This document shows, piece after piece, positions 11,697-23,296 of a stretch of DNA of 64,000 nucleotides. The translations under genes and the position numbers were made by a program. The notes below the pieces were generated by a model. It saw only the letters and a list, made by a program, of their open reading frames with translations. It was not told the DNA's origin and made no database searches. The stretch is from Dendrolimus kikuchii (Eukaryota > Arthropoda > Insecta > Lepidoptera > Lasiocampidae): NCBI GenBank assembly GCA_019925095.2, contig CM034394.1, forward strand, positions 7,390,272 to 7,454,271, given 5' to 3'. The first letter of the stretch is position 1, and every line of letters starts with the position of its first letter.

Positions 11697-12608
11697 AGCT
11701 TGTAATTAAGGATAGCCGCCAACCGCCATATACTCGTATGTATGTATAACTGAATATTTTACAAATGTACGTAGTCATGTGTTAGGTCTTAAAAATGATA
11801 CTGATGCTCTTTAATGTCTGTCTTATATAAGCCGTTAGATAGGGACTTCAGATTTGGGCTTTCACTTTTGAAGGGCGAAAAATGTGAACAAAATTAAGAT
11901 GATAGAATTTATTTAGGATATGTGGTCTTATCAATTAATATTTATTTATGGTCCCGTGACCAATGGCAAAAGTATATGGAACTTTCATACTTCTAGGAGA
12001 CTCTTCAGTGTACATTGATCAATTTGATTAGTTCCTGGTGTGCCAGAAGACGTTCGTCAGAACAGAGGAGTATGGAAGGAAAAACATATTGTGCCGACCC
12101 CAAGTTATTAGCATAGATGAAAGATAAGAAACAGAGGTACTTGTTAAGAATATAGGGCTGTTTCCATTATTTACATTAGTTTTATTCTTTAAAGCTAAAT
12201 TAAGGAATGGTCGTGTAAATAGTGAGGTCCACAGTGTTTATTACGAACGCGCTACTAAGAATTTCAGTCACGCTTGTTTACGCCTGTGATTTTCTTGAGA
12301 AAATGTTTTGGGACATTCTAGGTCGAGTTTTAATGAGTTAAATAAACTTTTATAACAAGATAAGCTAGTATAAACATTGATGCTGTTTTATGACGTTATT
12401 TTAAGGCTCTTCTATTTCTTATTTTAATATTAGCTATATGCATTCTTTCATAGTAATTCGGGTAAATTAAGCTACTTCTAAACCATATATTATTTAGGTT
12501 TTCTTCGTCGTGTGATTCAGTGGCTGAGATACCAGAGGGTCATTTCATTTAAACGGCTTGGGATCCATTTCTTGCAAGGGAGCATGAACGGTTTACGCAA
12601 CTTGAACT
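11697..12608. other. AT-rich spacer with one LINE-like scrap
   Basis: Nothing coding seen. TCAGAACAGAGGAGTA at 12058-12073 repeats the scrap at 9826-9841 and may be the last codons of a LINE ORF. Confidence 0.35.
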
Positions 12609-12802
12609 TACATACATACATAACTTCACGCCAGTTCCCTTGCGGGGTAGGCACGAACAACAGAGCGCCATTTAGGTCCATTCTTACACACCTCACTTGC
12701 TTCTTTGACATTCATAACTCTTGTCATGCACACTCGTCTGTTCTTAAGGCTCCTGACATCACCCTCCGCTAGTACACGATCAATTTGATCATGGAAGGTG
12801 TG
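12609..12802 (-). mobile_element. RTE-like LINE 3' fragment
   Basis: This 5'-truncated tail matches 32558-32870, the longest copy, where the coding meaning is clear. On the minus strand it ends GGGAACTGGCGTGAAG plus a short (TATG)n run. A microsatellite-like tail instead of poly(A) is typical of RTE-clade LINEs. Frames called on either strand here are shadows of this repeat. Confidence 0.7.
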
Positions 12803-12926
12803 GAACTTGAACTTTATCTTATAAATCCCACGTGCTGGGTAAATGTCGCTACATCGGTGGCCTTGTTTTGTTTACGGATATCCAGATTTTAATTTTTTAT
12901 CCTTAAGAGACATATCATATATAATA

Positions 12927-13216
12927 GTCGTGGTAGCGTAATGGCTAGTGCACGCGTCCCAAACTCAGAGGGCGCGGGTTCGATCCTGGCCGGAACGCAT
13001 GCACCACTTAGTCAGTTTTCTGATCTAATGTGCATATTCTTACAATTACCACGTGCTAATAACGGTGAAGGAAAACATCGTGATGCAACCTGCACATCGA
13101 GATAACCGATGTGTCAAACCTGCCAAGCCGCCTTGGACAAGCGTGGCGGGTATACGTCCGTTCCCCTTATTAATGGGAGGCCCGAGCCCATCAGTGGGAC
13201 ATTTATGGGCTGATAT
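12927..13216 (+). repeat. tRNA-derived SINE (type 1), full length
   Basis: The head looks like a tRNA: TGGTAGCGTAATGG (A-box region, 12931-12944) and GGGTTCGATCC (B box, 12976-12986). The body continues through GTGAAGGAAAACATCGTGATG. The 3' end has GGAGGCCCGAGCCCATCAG...GGGCTG, which resembles the 3' ends of some lepidopteran LINEs, suggesting LINE-assisted retroposition. A second copy at 18146-18432 matches along nearly all its length. The 60- and 64-codon frames across it are not genes. Confidence 0.88.
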
Positions 13217-13344
13217 TATAAGAGACATATCTAACTTATCTGGATAATTTATTTATCGCCGAGAGGCTTTAAATTCGTGGACCATTGTCATCTTTATGTT
13301 TCAATATTTCTTTCCTTCAACTTATTCTAATTACACTCCTCTCA

Positions 13345-13617
13345 TTTATCCGTGCCGGAGCGGAGAAAGAATACAATTGCCTGCGGCCGGGCGGTCTGTC
13401 GTAAGAGGCGACAAAACAACGCACATTCAGGTGGTAGGGTATTTGTCTAGAGTATACCGCCATAACAACCTTGAGTTGTGTTCCGGCATTGGTGGCCAGA
13501 GTGGCAGCACATTGATGGTACCTTAGTGTTACAAACGTCCATAAACGATGATAACTGATTTCCATCGGATGGGCTATCTGCCTGTCTGCTAAAATCATGC
13601 AATAAAAAAAATAAAAT
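13345..13617 (+). repeat. SINE with LINE-derived tail (family S)
   Basis: It reads from GTGCCGGAGCGGAG through CTGCGGCCGGGCGG, ACCGCCATAACAACC and TGTTCCGGCAT. It ends with the tail GTCCATAAACGATGATAAC...GCCTGTCTGCT and CAATAAAAAA. Other copies are at 23600-23829, 24942-25098, 25099-25510, 39371-39607 and 44688-44984. The last ~70 bp are shared with the end of the LINE at 49740-49826. I do not see tRNA boxes in the head; it could also be an untranslated 3' segment of a LINE subfamily. Confidence 0.7.
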
Positions 13618-14633
13618 CTATCAAAACGACTCATTGATTATTCAGATGATCAGAGCGCTGGTTTCTACCTCGGACAGCGGATCATTATCACGAGCCAGCG
13701 AGGTATTCTATCCAGCCATTTGGGAGTCATTTACATCGATGACCTAGGCGCAGTATTCTACTTACAGTCTTAAGGCATTATAGATAAAGTACAATACAAG
13801 CAAGAGTCGTTCATTATATTATGTAGTTTATAATTTAAGATCATGGATATTTAAAAATGACTAGTATTTAATAAGGAGACTAAATATAAAAAAGTGAATT
13901 TTGGTAGGTTTAGGACAGCACTCGTGGTAGGGGCTTCTAGAAACGTGCGGGTCCAATGCTCACGTACTTAGAGACGACAAATGGACTGACATTTTTACAT
14001 CGAGCCCGCTCGCTGCATATTTTACGACAGGTCAAGGGGCTTAAAGCACTTTTACGCTAGATAAAACAGTTCCACTATTCGCGAACATCGTAAAAACTAA
14101 CAGATTCGAATCGATGGAATGGAAAGAATGTTTATTTTCAAATGCTTTGTATTAACCATTTGAAGTCTACGAATCAGAGAGACTAAAGCGGCTTCTTCTT
14201 GGCTTCGTAATATGAATTTGCATATTACGAATATGACCAGTATCAAAATACAGTGGAATTTTATACTATGTCTTACAACTACCAGTATATCCAAACAAGT
14301 CTTAATTTCATTATCCGATTCACCAAAAGCGGCCGCTTTAGATCCCTGTTCTGTGTAGTGTAGAAGTATGTATTAAAATTATGTCAAATTGCATAGGGAT
14401 CTAATCTATGCATTATAAAATTGTTATAATATAGAAGATCTTGTGCATATTGTTCTGGAACGTGGCCAAACCCAACCAATTAGAAGAACATTCTTGCCAG
14501 ACTCGTCATTGCATACTGGAGGAATAAATATTATTCTAAGCAACCCTTTTTATTATTTAAGTTCAGCAAAGGGGGCTAGGTTATTATTTAAGTTCTTAGC
14601 TAAAATATTTAAAAATAGAGGTAGTTATAGTTA
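13618..14633. other. No gene recognised
   Basis: Mixed AT-rich sequence. A less AT-rich patch (13640-13750 and 13910-14050) shows no reading frame of note. The 65-codon frames at 14097-14294 (minus) and 14443-14637 (plus) lack coding features. Confidence 0.4.
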
Positions 14634-15179
14634 CTAGTGGGCGTCCGTGGTCGAAATTCGATCATAGGAATTAATGTCAAAGACTATACTTCTACAATCA
14701 CAGATTTCGCCAAGGCTACATTGTCAATTTGACTTTAACAATACACAAAAGAGTATATATGCGTGTGTATCAAATACATAGTAGTGTGTGTAATGTTTTT
14801 TTTATTGATTTAGGGCCGCTTGCTTGATCGCCTTGAAATAAAATTAGTTAATCACATTAAACTGCCTAAATATGATTTACACAAAACGTATTGACAGTTC
14901 TTTAAACATATTTAGCGGTAAATTTTGCGTTGTGCAAGACGCTAATTGTATTTAAGGGTGTTAAATACGTTTTGTGTTTCTTAAATAAATTTAAGCAACG
15001 TTATGCAAGCGGCCCTTAATGCATTTTTATGCATAATTTAAAAAAACATTAGCATTCTGCACTCCTTCTCTATATAAACTGTAAGTATGCGAAATTTCAT
15101 ACTCCTCCGTCCGCGCAATTTTTATAAAAAGGGGTATAAAGTTTTTGCTGTGTTTTGGCGTCACGTATTAATATATAGA
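14634..15179 (-). mobile_element. Non-autonomous Helitron family A, interrupted copy
   Basis: On the minus strand it starts A|TCTATATATTAATACG (15179) and ends CACTAG|T (14634), so both Helitron termini and the AT insertion context are present. It aligns with 281-662 and 27111-27471 except for 206 extra bases, explained by the MITE at 14813-15015 and its target duplication. Without the insert it is about 340 bp and non-coding. Confidence 0.85.
14813..15015. mobile_element. PIF/Harbinger-like MITE nested in a Helitron
   Basis: A 203-bp element with inverted ends GGGCCGCTTGC...GCAAGCGGCCC, flanked on both sides by TTA (14810-14812 and 15016-15018). The 3-bp TTA target duplication fits the PIF/Harbinger superfamily. 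The uninterrupted Helitron at 27111-27471 reads GATTTAATG (minus sense) at the same point, giving an empty site and proving insertion. It has no ORF, so it needs a transposase supplied elsewhere. Confidence 0.85.
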
Positions 15180-15499
15180 TGTATAAAATTAAAAATAAGT
15201 ATACTTAATATAAAAAAAATGTATATCTGCCATCATCTATGAGGCTGACATCGTCACTAGTGACGAAGTCTCGATAAATGAAAACAAATAGTTGTTTGTT
15301 CATCTGTTTATGTATATTACAGCCTTTATTGTCAAAATTTTAAACTACATAAATGATTATAATTATAAAATTCTAAATATGCCGTGTCTGTATATTAAAG
15401 TGATTAAAAAAACCGACGGGGATAGACTATATAAACGATGGAGAACAGTATGCCATTTTTTTTAATTTCTTGTCTGTTTATCCGTTTGTGTGTTTGTTC

Positions 15500-15892
15500 G
15501 GTATTCATATAAAAACTACTTGACTGATTTAATGCGCTTTTCGATGATCGACAGCTAACTCTTAGACTCAAATTCTGCGCTTCTTTTTATCCTGGGAATC
15601 TAGAAGGAATTTTTCTGGCAACTATTTAAATGGTCATATTAAAAAAGTCGAATTCCAATGTGACTTTTTTACTGATCTATAGTCAATTTAATTTAATAAA
15701 ATGTGCGATATTTTTTATCAGGGGAATCTCGCGGGAATTTTCTCGGAAGCGGTTTCAAGTTGTTCGGATGCATAAAAATTAGTTTATTCCGATGAAGTAT
15801 TTCACTAAAATCATTGCTGCGGTACTTTGTATCTCGGGAATCCCGCGGGAATTTCAAGTCAAGTTTGAACAGAGTCGCGGGCATATCCTAGT
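15500..15892 (+). mobile_element. Helitron 3' portion
   Basis: It ends GTCGCGGGCATATCCTAG|T, the usual GTCGCGGGCA...CTAG|T signature. Two GCGGGAATTT copies (about 15732 and 15846) sit in GGAATC contexts and form an internal direct repeat. No 5' terminus was found. The minus-strand frame 15693-15884 is not a gene. Confidence 0.55.
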
Positions 15893-16536
15893 ATGATTAT
15901 AATTTTGCAGGAACTTAGATAGAAGGTATAAGTCATGCATGTAATGGTGTGATGAAATCGAGAAAAAAAACTTGGTCGTGGCCATCTTCCATGTAACAGG
16001 CGCATGAAAAAGGATCAGAGTGTATGTATGGTATGGACAAATCGTCTTGAAAAATCATAACGATATTTCTTAGGGGCTTTTTGAAGTCACTAAGGTACAC
16101 CAACAAATGCGGGCGCGATGCGATGACCGGGAGGAAGTGGAGGAAGAAGCAACGGGAAAGAAGAAATTACCTAAACACCATTCCATAGCCACACTTCACT
16201 TATCCCCCGGAGGCTTCACACACTAGTGGGATTCACGGTTATGCGAGTAAATTTATTTAATTATATTGGGTTAGGTAGTGTGATTTTTGCTGTCAAAATG
16301 ATAAAAAATCTCGCCCCTCTAACGTTCTTTCATTAGAATAATGTAGTAAAAATTTAAAAATAAGGTTATATTATAAATCTGTTTGGTTTTTAGATTTAAG
16401 CTAATACTGTTTTTGTTGACTTGGATTTGCATAGTTACGAAAACATATTAATTCACATCGTAGTCTAGCGCATTATTTTAATATCCCTTCGAAATTCATA
16501 CAGTGCCTAACAAATGTTATTAACGAAAATTTGTAT
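15893..16536. other. No gene recognised
   Basis: Nothing beyond AT-rich sequence and a less AT-rich patch at 16100-16240. Confidence 0.4.
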
Positions 16537-16950
16537 TGTTACGACCTAGACGCCGATAAAGACAAATTCACACCTGCATACCTGTAGAAACACATTTTAT
16601 TACCTTTCGGCATTTGGACTTTTTTTGTTTACTTTGTATTTTAAATTTGTGATTAGAAAACAGCCCATTGTGTATTGTAATTTTTTATGGCAGTCATTAG
16701 CAAGGTGTGTCGGATTTAAAGTACAAACTGATTCTAGGAAATTCGGTCCACGCGGCCGGGCAGACATATTGCATCTGTGCAGTATAAAGCAATGCCTCGA
16801 TTGAGGGACGAGGTAGTCGAGCGATAATCACGAGCGAAGCAAGACTTGTGTACATTCGGTAATGTATTTAGTGACGGACTTTGCGCGTGTTATTGAATTA
16901 CGATCTTCTGCGTTACGTTTGGACTTCCTGCGTTCGGTTATATTTGTATA
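16537..16950 (+). repeat. Truncated LTR, same family as 9243-9719
   Basis: It begins TGTTACGACCTAGACGCC and follows the solo LTR through AATTCGGTCCACGCGGCCGG, GTGCAGTATAAAGCAATGCC and GACTTTGCGCGTGTTATT. It then diverges after TATATTTGTA, so the last ~130 bp, with the AATAAA and GTAACA end, are missing. No target duplication can be found. A 12-bp insertion near 16720 separates it from the 9.2-kb copy. Confidence 0.8.
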
Positions 16951-17774
16951 TTTTGAATTCTGGTGTAATTTTGATAAAATGCTTTTCTAACGTTTTGCAA
17001 CCAAATGTAACTTAAATAAAGACGAGGGTCCGCTATTTCTACAGAACCCTCTACTGCGGTTAGAATAACACGCAATTAGCAGATTTATACAAAGTATTTT
17101 CGTAACATGTTTTCTTTAGCACCCGAAATGACTTTTATTAAGTTTAAAGCCAAATTTATATTCTTTAGCGAGCTTGGGTCATTTTTAAAGTAAAGCAAGA
17201 TTGGTGCTACGACGTTCTAAAGTAGACGTTTTACAAACGGAGCTATTTACTAAACAAGTTCTTCGATTGGATGTAATCCCGCCGTGTGATAAAACTGTAG
17301 TGGTGTACCAAGTCTGGTAGACTCTGGTTTAATGTCGATACTCATGTACTCAATTTTTTAAATGGGATTACTCAGATATACAATACTCGATTAAATTTTT
17401 CGAGAACTCATAGTAGGTATTCGAACAATGAACTAAATATATGAAACTCCCTAAAGAAAAAAATACATAAATGGCTCTTGGATACATTTTTGTTTCGTAA
17501 ACGAATTTTTAGGATAATTTTTGTATAATTTACTATTTTTGGGTTATTTCTGTAATCAATATTTTTTTCTTAGCAATCTTAAGACAAATTTGCACGCCTC
17601 ATGGGTGAATCATTGAGCTGTATATTCTTATAAATGAATTAATGTTATAGAATAGAAAGTTTTGTTTTATACATGCGCATTGCCGCCAATGTCCAATTAG
17701 AGTTCCAGCTTCATTCCTCTTTCCATGCTGTATCTTTCACAAAAATATATTTTTACTGCTTTGTTAGTTTTATG
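16951..17774. other. AT-rich, no gene seen
   Basis: No exon or repeat boundary identified. Confidence 0.4.
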
Positions 17775-17938
17775 GAGCCGTTGTCAGGAGCCTTAAGAAC
17801 AGACGAGCTTGCATGACAAGAGTTATGAATGTCACAGAGGCAAGTGAGGTGTGTAAGAATAAGCATAAATGGCACTCTGTTGTTCGTGCCTACCCCGCAA
17901 GGGAACTGGCGTGAAGTTATGTATGTATGTATGTATGT
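17775..17938 (+). mobile_element. RTE-like LINE 3' end
   Basis: The sense-strand tail reads GTCAGGAGCCTTAAGAACAG, then AAGTGAGGTGTGTAAGAA, CCCCGCAAGGGAACTGGC and (GTAT)n. This is the same 3' end as 32558-32870 but on the plus strand and 5'-truncated. The short tandem repeat tail ends at 17938. Confidence 0.75.
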
Positions 17939-18145
17939 TAGTTTTATTGAAAAATTAGAAGTTTAGTGTCAAGTTACGTTTAGGGATTAACTGTGGTGAC
18001 TGTGGGTGGTGAGTATTGGTGGTTAACTGAGTACTTATTAATTATATTAGTAGTTTTTGGAAATAAAAGACCTTAAACAGTAGAGTGCGAAATATATATA
18101 TATACAAGTATTTCTAATGAAATAGATTAACTTATTTTATTTGGA
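17939..18145. other. AT-rich spacer with short (TA)n run
   Basis: Contains an (AT)n tract near 18092-18104 and no gene. Confidence 0.4.
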
Positions 18146-18432
18146 GTCGTGGTAGTGTAATGGCTAGCGCAGGCATCCCAGACTCAAAGGGCGCGGGTTC
18201 GATCCTGGACGGCACGCATGCACCGCTTAGGCAGTTTTTCGACCTAATGTGCATATTGTTACAGTTACCACGTGCTAACAGCGGTGAAGTAAATCATCGT
18301 GATGCAACCTGCACATCGAGATAACCGATGTGTCAAACCTGCCAAGCCGCCTTGGACAAGCGTGGCGGGTATACTGTCCGTTCTTCTATAATGGGAGGCT
18401 CGAGCCCAGCAGTGGCACATTTATGGGCTGCT
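18146..18432 (+). repeat. tRNA-derived SINE (type 1), second copy
   Basis: It aligns with 12927-13216 from GTCGTGGTAGTGTAATGG (A box) and GGGTTCGATCC (B box) to GAGCCCAGCAGTGGC and GGGCTG. Differences are scattered substitutions and small indels, so the two are independent insertions of one family. The 66-codon frame inside it is not a gene. Confidence 0.88.
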
Positions 18433-18965
18433 ATTTATTTATTACGCGTATTCGATTTCAATGAAATACTCAAATACCTATCAGTACCCGCACACCATTC
18501 CCTAGTGACTCGAGCACCGACTCGATAATATTATTTGTAACAGATCGGCACATTACTATACTTCCAACTGTTCATTTTTACTGAGGTTAGAGAAGCCACT
18601 TGGACGTTACGGAAAGAGTTTTGTGCCACGAGGTAGTAAGTCAGCGGTTACTTTGATTGCCTGCTTTTATTCCTTGTTGTAAAATGAATTGAGGAAAAAT
18701 GTGGTACTGGATGGGCGAGTTGGTTTATTTATTTTTTAAATTGGACATAGATGTATAACTAAGCATAGCTCGATGTGCTGCCATGGTGTTTGTTTTACTA
18801 AAACACATTGACTATAAATAATATAAGTTTATTTAGTTTAGTAATACAAACAAATATCTATGTGAGAGATGGAATTGCATGGTGGGTTCTTCTATAAAAT
18901 TCACTAGAATCACTCACTCGCTCGAATGCAGAGACTCCGAGTTGGATTCCTAATTAATTAACTCC
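18433..18965. other. No gene recognised
   Basis: AT-rich sequence between two SINEs. Confidence 0.4.
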
Positions 18966-19125
18966 GTTAGCTCAGTGACCCAAAGTGAGACTTGGCCTCC
19001 GAAGCGAGAGGAGTTGGATTCCTGGCATAGTAAATTTTGCATGTGAACTTTCCTAAATTTCTATGATCTGGATGTTTGGGATGGAGTTCAGAGTGATCCT
19101 TGGTATATTATCTGTTATTGTATTA
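18966..19125 (+). repeat. Degenerate tRNA-derived SINE (type 2)
   Basis: GTTAGCTCAGTG resembles an A box and GAGTTGGATTCC a worn B box. The downstream CTGGATGTTTGGGATGGAG and CAGAGTGATCCTTGGTATAT match the 6451-6632 copy in the sense direction. It is more decayed than that copy. Confidence 0.6.
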
Positions 19126-19736
19126 AATATATTATAATTTTCGTATTAATTTATTTTATTTTTAGTTTATAATTGTATTTTTTAATTTTTAAAATATAAT
19201 TATTATGTAATTATTAGTGTTAACTCACAGATAATTCTTGTCTAACTTTTATTAATATAAATATAATTCCTTTACTCTACATTTTCGTATAGTTGTATGA
19301 GCCAAATGTGTAATATGAATTATTTTTTAGTGGAAACTTAGCTGATATGTGTATTGATTACGTATTTTATATAAATTACAATACTGTAAGGATGATAATT
19401 ACTGTGTCTCCCATGTCTCCCAAATAAATACAAAAACGTAACTTACTAAGCCTGGGATATAGAATGTGTGTTAGTCGACCAATTACTTGCTTATTTAAAA
19501 CTTTAATTTTAACTTGCAACGGTTATGACACTTTTGCACTTTTTTTATTATAAGCAAAAAAAATAATAATAAATAAAAATAGATAAAAACTAACGCTGTA
19601 ATTCATATTGAGTTAGATTCTGTTTGAAAGCTTCTTTAAAAACATTTTAAATTGATACAGTTTATTTATTTTTTTAGAATTCGGTAACCATTTTGCTTTG
19701 GGTCATGAAGTAACTAACACCTGTTCATATATATAA
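19126..19736. other. Very AT-rich, no gene
   Basis: Only AT-rich low-complexity sequence seen. Confidence 0.45.
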
Positions 19737-21481
19737 CTAGAGTTTACCCCGCGGCTGCGCCGCGGGTTAACCTCTAGTTCCTGCTTCTTGTTTAAAGAGC
19801 AGGCGTTAATACAGGTTACAATGTACACCATTTTTATGTTAGTGCCATTTGCCCCCGAAAAATTCACTTCATTTTATATCGCAAACTCGATGCTTGATAT
19901 ATTCTCATGCCGATCTCCTGGCATGAGTATATATGTCCATTTTCGGCATTAAAACTACATTTAAACAAAATTACAATAAAAACGATCCAGTATTCCCAGT
20001 GTTTTCCGAAAACTTAACAGAAAGACATATCGAGTTACTATCGCATTTTTATAGACGATGCATTTTTATATCTATGAACTTGAGAAATGATTGGTCTCAT
20101 CCAAACTTTCATCCTCTATTACAAACAGTCCTAGTTTTATTTATCTATCCCCCGTCAATGAAAACTACAAAAATGACAAAAGGGACAACATCAGCAAAAA
20201 GGACAAAAAGAGCAACATGGACAAAAAGGACAAAAAAGAGTTGAAGAGCAAAAGGGCAAAAGGGCAAAAGGGCAAAAGGGCAAAAGGGCAAAAGGGCAAA
20301 AGGGCAAAAGGGCAAAAGGGCAAAAGGGCAAAAGGGCAAAAGGGCAAAAGGGCAAAAGGGCAAAAGGGCAAAAGGGCAAAAGGGCAAAAGGGCAAAAGGG
20401 CAAAAGGGCAAAAGGGCAAAAGGGCAAAAGGGCAAAAGGGCAAAAGGGCAAAAGGGCAAAAGGGCAAAAGGGCAAAAGGGCAAAAGGGCAAAAGGGCAAA
20501 AGGGCAAAAGGGCAAAAGGGCAAAAGGGCAAAAGGGCAAAAGGGCAAAAGGGCAAAAGGGCAAAAGGGCAAAAGGGCAAAAGGGCAAAAGGGCAAAAGGG
20601 CAAAAGGGCAAAAGGGCAAAAGGGCAAAAGGGCAAAAGGGCAAAAGGGCAAAAGGGCAAAAGGGCAAAAGGGCAAAAGGGCAAAAGGGCAAAAGGGCAAA
20701 AGGGCAAAAGGGCAAAAGGGCAAAAGGGCAAAAGGGCAAAAGGGCAAAAGGGCAAAAGGGCAAAAGGGCAAAAGGGCAAAAGGGCAAAAGGGCAAAAGGG
20801 CAAAAGGGCAAAAGGGCAAAAGGGCAAAAGGGCAAAAGGGCAAAAGGGCAAAAGGGCAAAAGGGCAAAAGGGCAAAAGGGCAAAAGGGCAAAAGGGCAAA
20901 AGGGCAAAAGGGCAAAAGGGCAAAAGGGCAAAAGGGCTAAAGGGCTAAAGGGCAAAAGTGCAAAAGTGCAAAAGGGCAAAAGGGCAAAAGGGCAAAAGGG
21001 CAAAAGAGCAAAAGGGCAAAAGGGCAAAAGGGCAAAAGGGCAAAAGAGCAAAAGGACAAAAGGGCAAAAAGGACAAAATAACTAAAATGATGAAAATGGC
21101 AAATCACAAAACCAACCAAAGCCTGTCCCACTTTTGGGATAATCTTTACATAAATCTATCCCAAAATGTATCCCATTATCCGGGATGAAAAATATCCCAT
21201 GTCCACCCTCGGTATTCAAATTACATATGTACCGAGTATCAGCCAAATCGGTCCAAAAGTCTTTCCGTAAAAGGATAACAAACAGAGCGACAAATATACT
21301 TTTATCCCGGAAACTATCCCATTTTCCGGGATAAAAAGTATCCTATGTTCATTCTCGGCATCGAAAATATATATATATACTGAGTTTCAGCCAAATCGGT
21401 CCAGTAGTTTTTACGTGAAAACGGAACAGACAGACAGACAGACAGACAGAGTTACTTTCGCATTTATAATATTAATAGGGA
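19737..21481 (-). mobile_element. Complete non-autonomous Helitron carrying an octamer array
   Basis: On the minus strand it starts A|TCCCTATTAATATTATAAA (21481) and ends CTAG|T (19737). Nine bases before CTAG lies a GC-rich hairpin with arms CCCGCGG and CCGCGGG, the classic Helitron 3' structure. Length is 1745 bp. No Rep/helicase frame is present. About 830 bp of the interior are an expanded (GGGCAAAA)n array. The rest holds a GACA microsatellite (about 21430-21450) and CCAAATCGGTCCA motifs (21245 and 21393) common in lepidopteran repeats. Confidence 0.85.
20249..21075 (+). repeat. (GGGCAAAA)n minisatellite, about 100 units
   Basis: From 20254 to 20936 there are 86 GGG triplets at exact 8-bp spacing without a change. 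About 15 further units to 21075 carry substitutions (GGGCTAAA, GTGCAAAA, GAGCAAAA, GGACAAAA). A few degenerate units precede it (about 20165-20248). A uniform core with decayed edges is what slippage or unequal exchange leaves. Because 8 is not a multiple of 3 and the unit lacks stops, all forward frames read the same KGQKGKRA peptide and all reverse frames PFCPFALL. The five predicted frames of 252-286 codons here are therefore artefacts. Confidence 0.95.
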
Positions 21482-22181
<700 letters not shown>

Positions 22182-22473
22182 CACTTTCTTTCATACACAC
22201 AATCGTTCATCAATCTTCCAGTTTAACATTCCTTTTGTGATAATATATTTAAATATTCATTCACTTATTTATAAACTAGCTTGTTATACGAGTGCTGGTT
22301 TAGCAACTACCGACCCTATAAATTCTTATTACATACACTCCATTTAAATGTTGCCTCGAAGAAATAGCCATGAACGATAAGACCGTTGATTGTACTTGTA
22401 TGTTTATTACATTCTTCATGTTATGTAGGATTTTTGTTCAATAAAGTGTATTCTACTCTAATCTACATGACAA

Positions 22474-22525
<52 letters not shown>

Positions 22526-22734
22526 AGTACAATTAGCGGTCTTATCGTTCATGGCTATTTCTTCGAGGCAACATTTATGTATGTAATAAGAACAATATAG
22601 GGTCGGTAGTTGCTAAACCAGCACTCGTATAACAAGCTAGTTTATAAGTAAGTAAATGAATATTTAAATATATTATCACAAAAGGAATGTTAAACTTGAA
22701 GATTGATGAACGATTGTGTGTATGAAAGAAAGTG
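22182..22734. repeat. Large inverted repeat (fold-back structure)
   Basis: The left arm (22182-22401) starts CACTTTCTTTCATACACAC. The right arm (22521-22734) is its reverse complement with scattered mismatches and small indels, ending GTGTATGAAAGAAAGTG. The loop is 119 bp (22402-22520) and contains (GT)n followed by (TA)n (about 22475-22522). It could be two inverted copies of a ~220-bp repeat or a fold-back transposon. No target duplication was found, and no protein is encoded. Confidence 0.88.
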
Positions 22735-23296
22735 AAATATTATACCAACCCGAAATGATTGGGAGAAGGTGAAAGAGAAAAGAGATACAAGTATATATAT
22801 ATATAATAGCCTTTAAAATATATTAGAATAGTGACTCGTAGTAGGGTAACAGGGTGAGGATCGCGTGTATCGTCAGCAAGGTCAGGGGCTCGTATTTGAG
22901 GTACTCAGCCTTCAAAACGAGCGTTATCGCACCACAATCGACAAACCTGCCCTTTTCAACAGTATTAATATGCACTGAAAGTTATGGTTATAATAGACTA
23001 GTATAAATAGCATTTTGTTTGTAATAGTTCCGTTGCAGTCACTTGATGTTTAAGAAATTATTTGGGTTAAAATTAAAAACTTAAATAAAGTTCTTTAAAG
23101 TACATGTTTATTAATTTCAGGTATTCCATAGTTACTTAGATTATTTGTAAATATAATTGATAACGATATTTTGGGTCAGTCTTGAAATTTTATATACCAC
23201 ATTCCTTGGAACAATGTTACTCATTAGAACATTATATAAGATTTATCTTTCTACTAACATATATCCATAAGAGAAACACCTAACATATAATATAAT
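22735..23296. other. No gene recognised
   Basis: AT-rich. A patch at 22830-22930 (TAGTAGGGTAACAGGGTGAGG) could be a worn tRNA-like SINE, but box sequences are not clear. Confidence 0.35.

Noticed and set aside
12927..13000. A functional tRNA gene
   Set aside because: Box A and B are present, but the acceptor stem does not close and the sequence continues into a SINE body repeated at 18146.
20249..21075. A CRISPR-like or telomeric array
   Set aside because: The 8-bp unit has no spacers and is unlike the TTAGG telomere repeat of Lepidoptera; it sits inside a Helitron.
20091..21188. Lysine/glycine-rich protein resembling a collagen-like or histone H1-like tail
   Set aside because: Identical peptide in every frame of the strand; the 8-bp repeat explains it completely.
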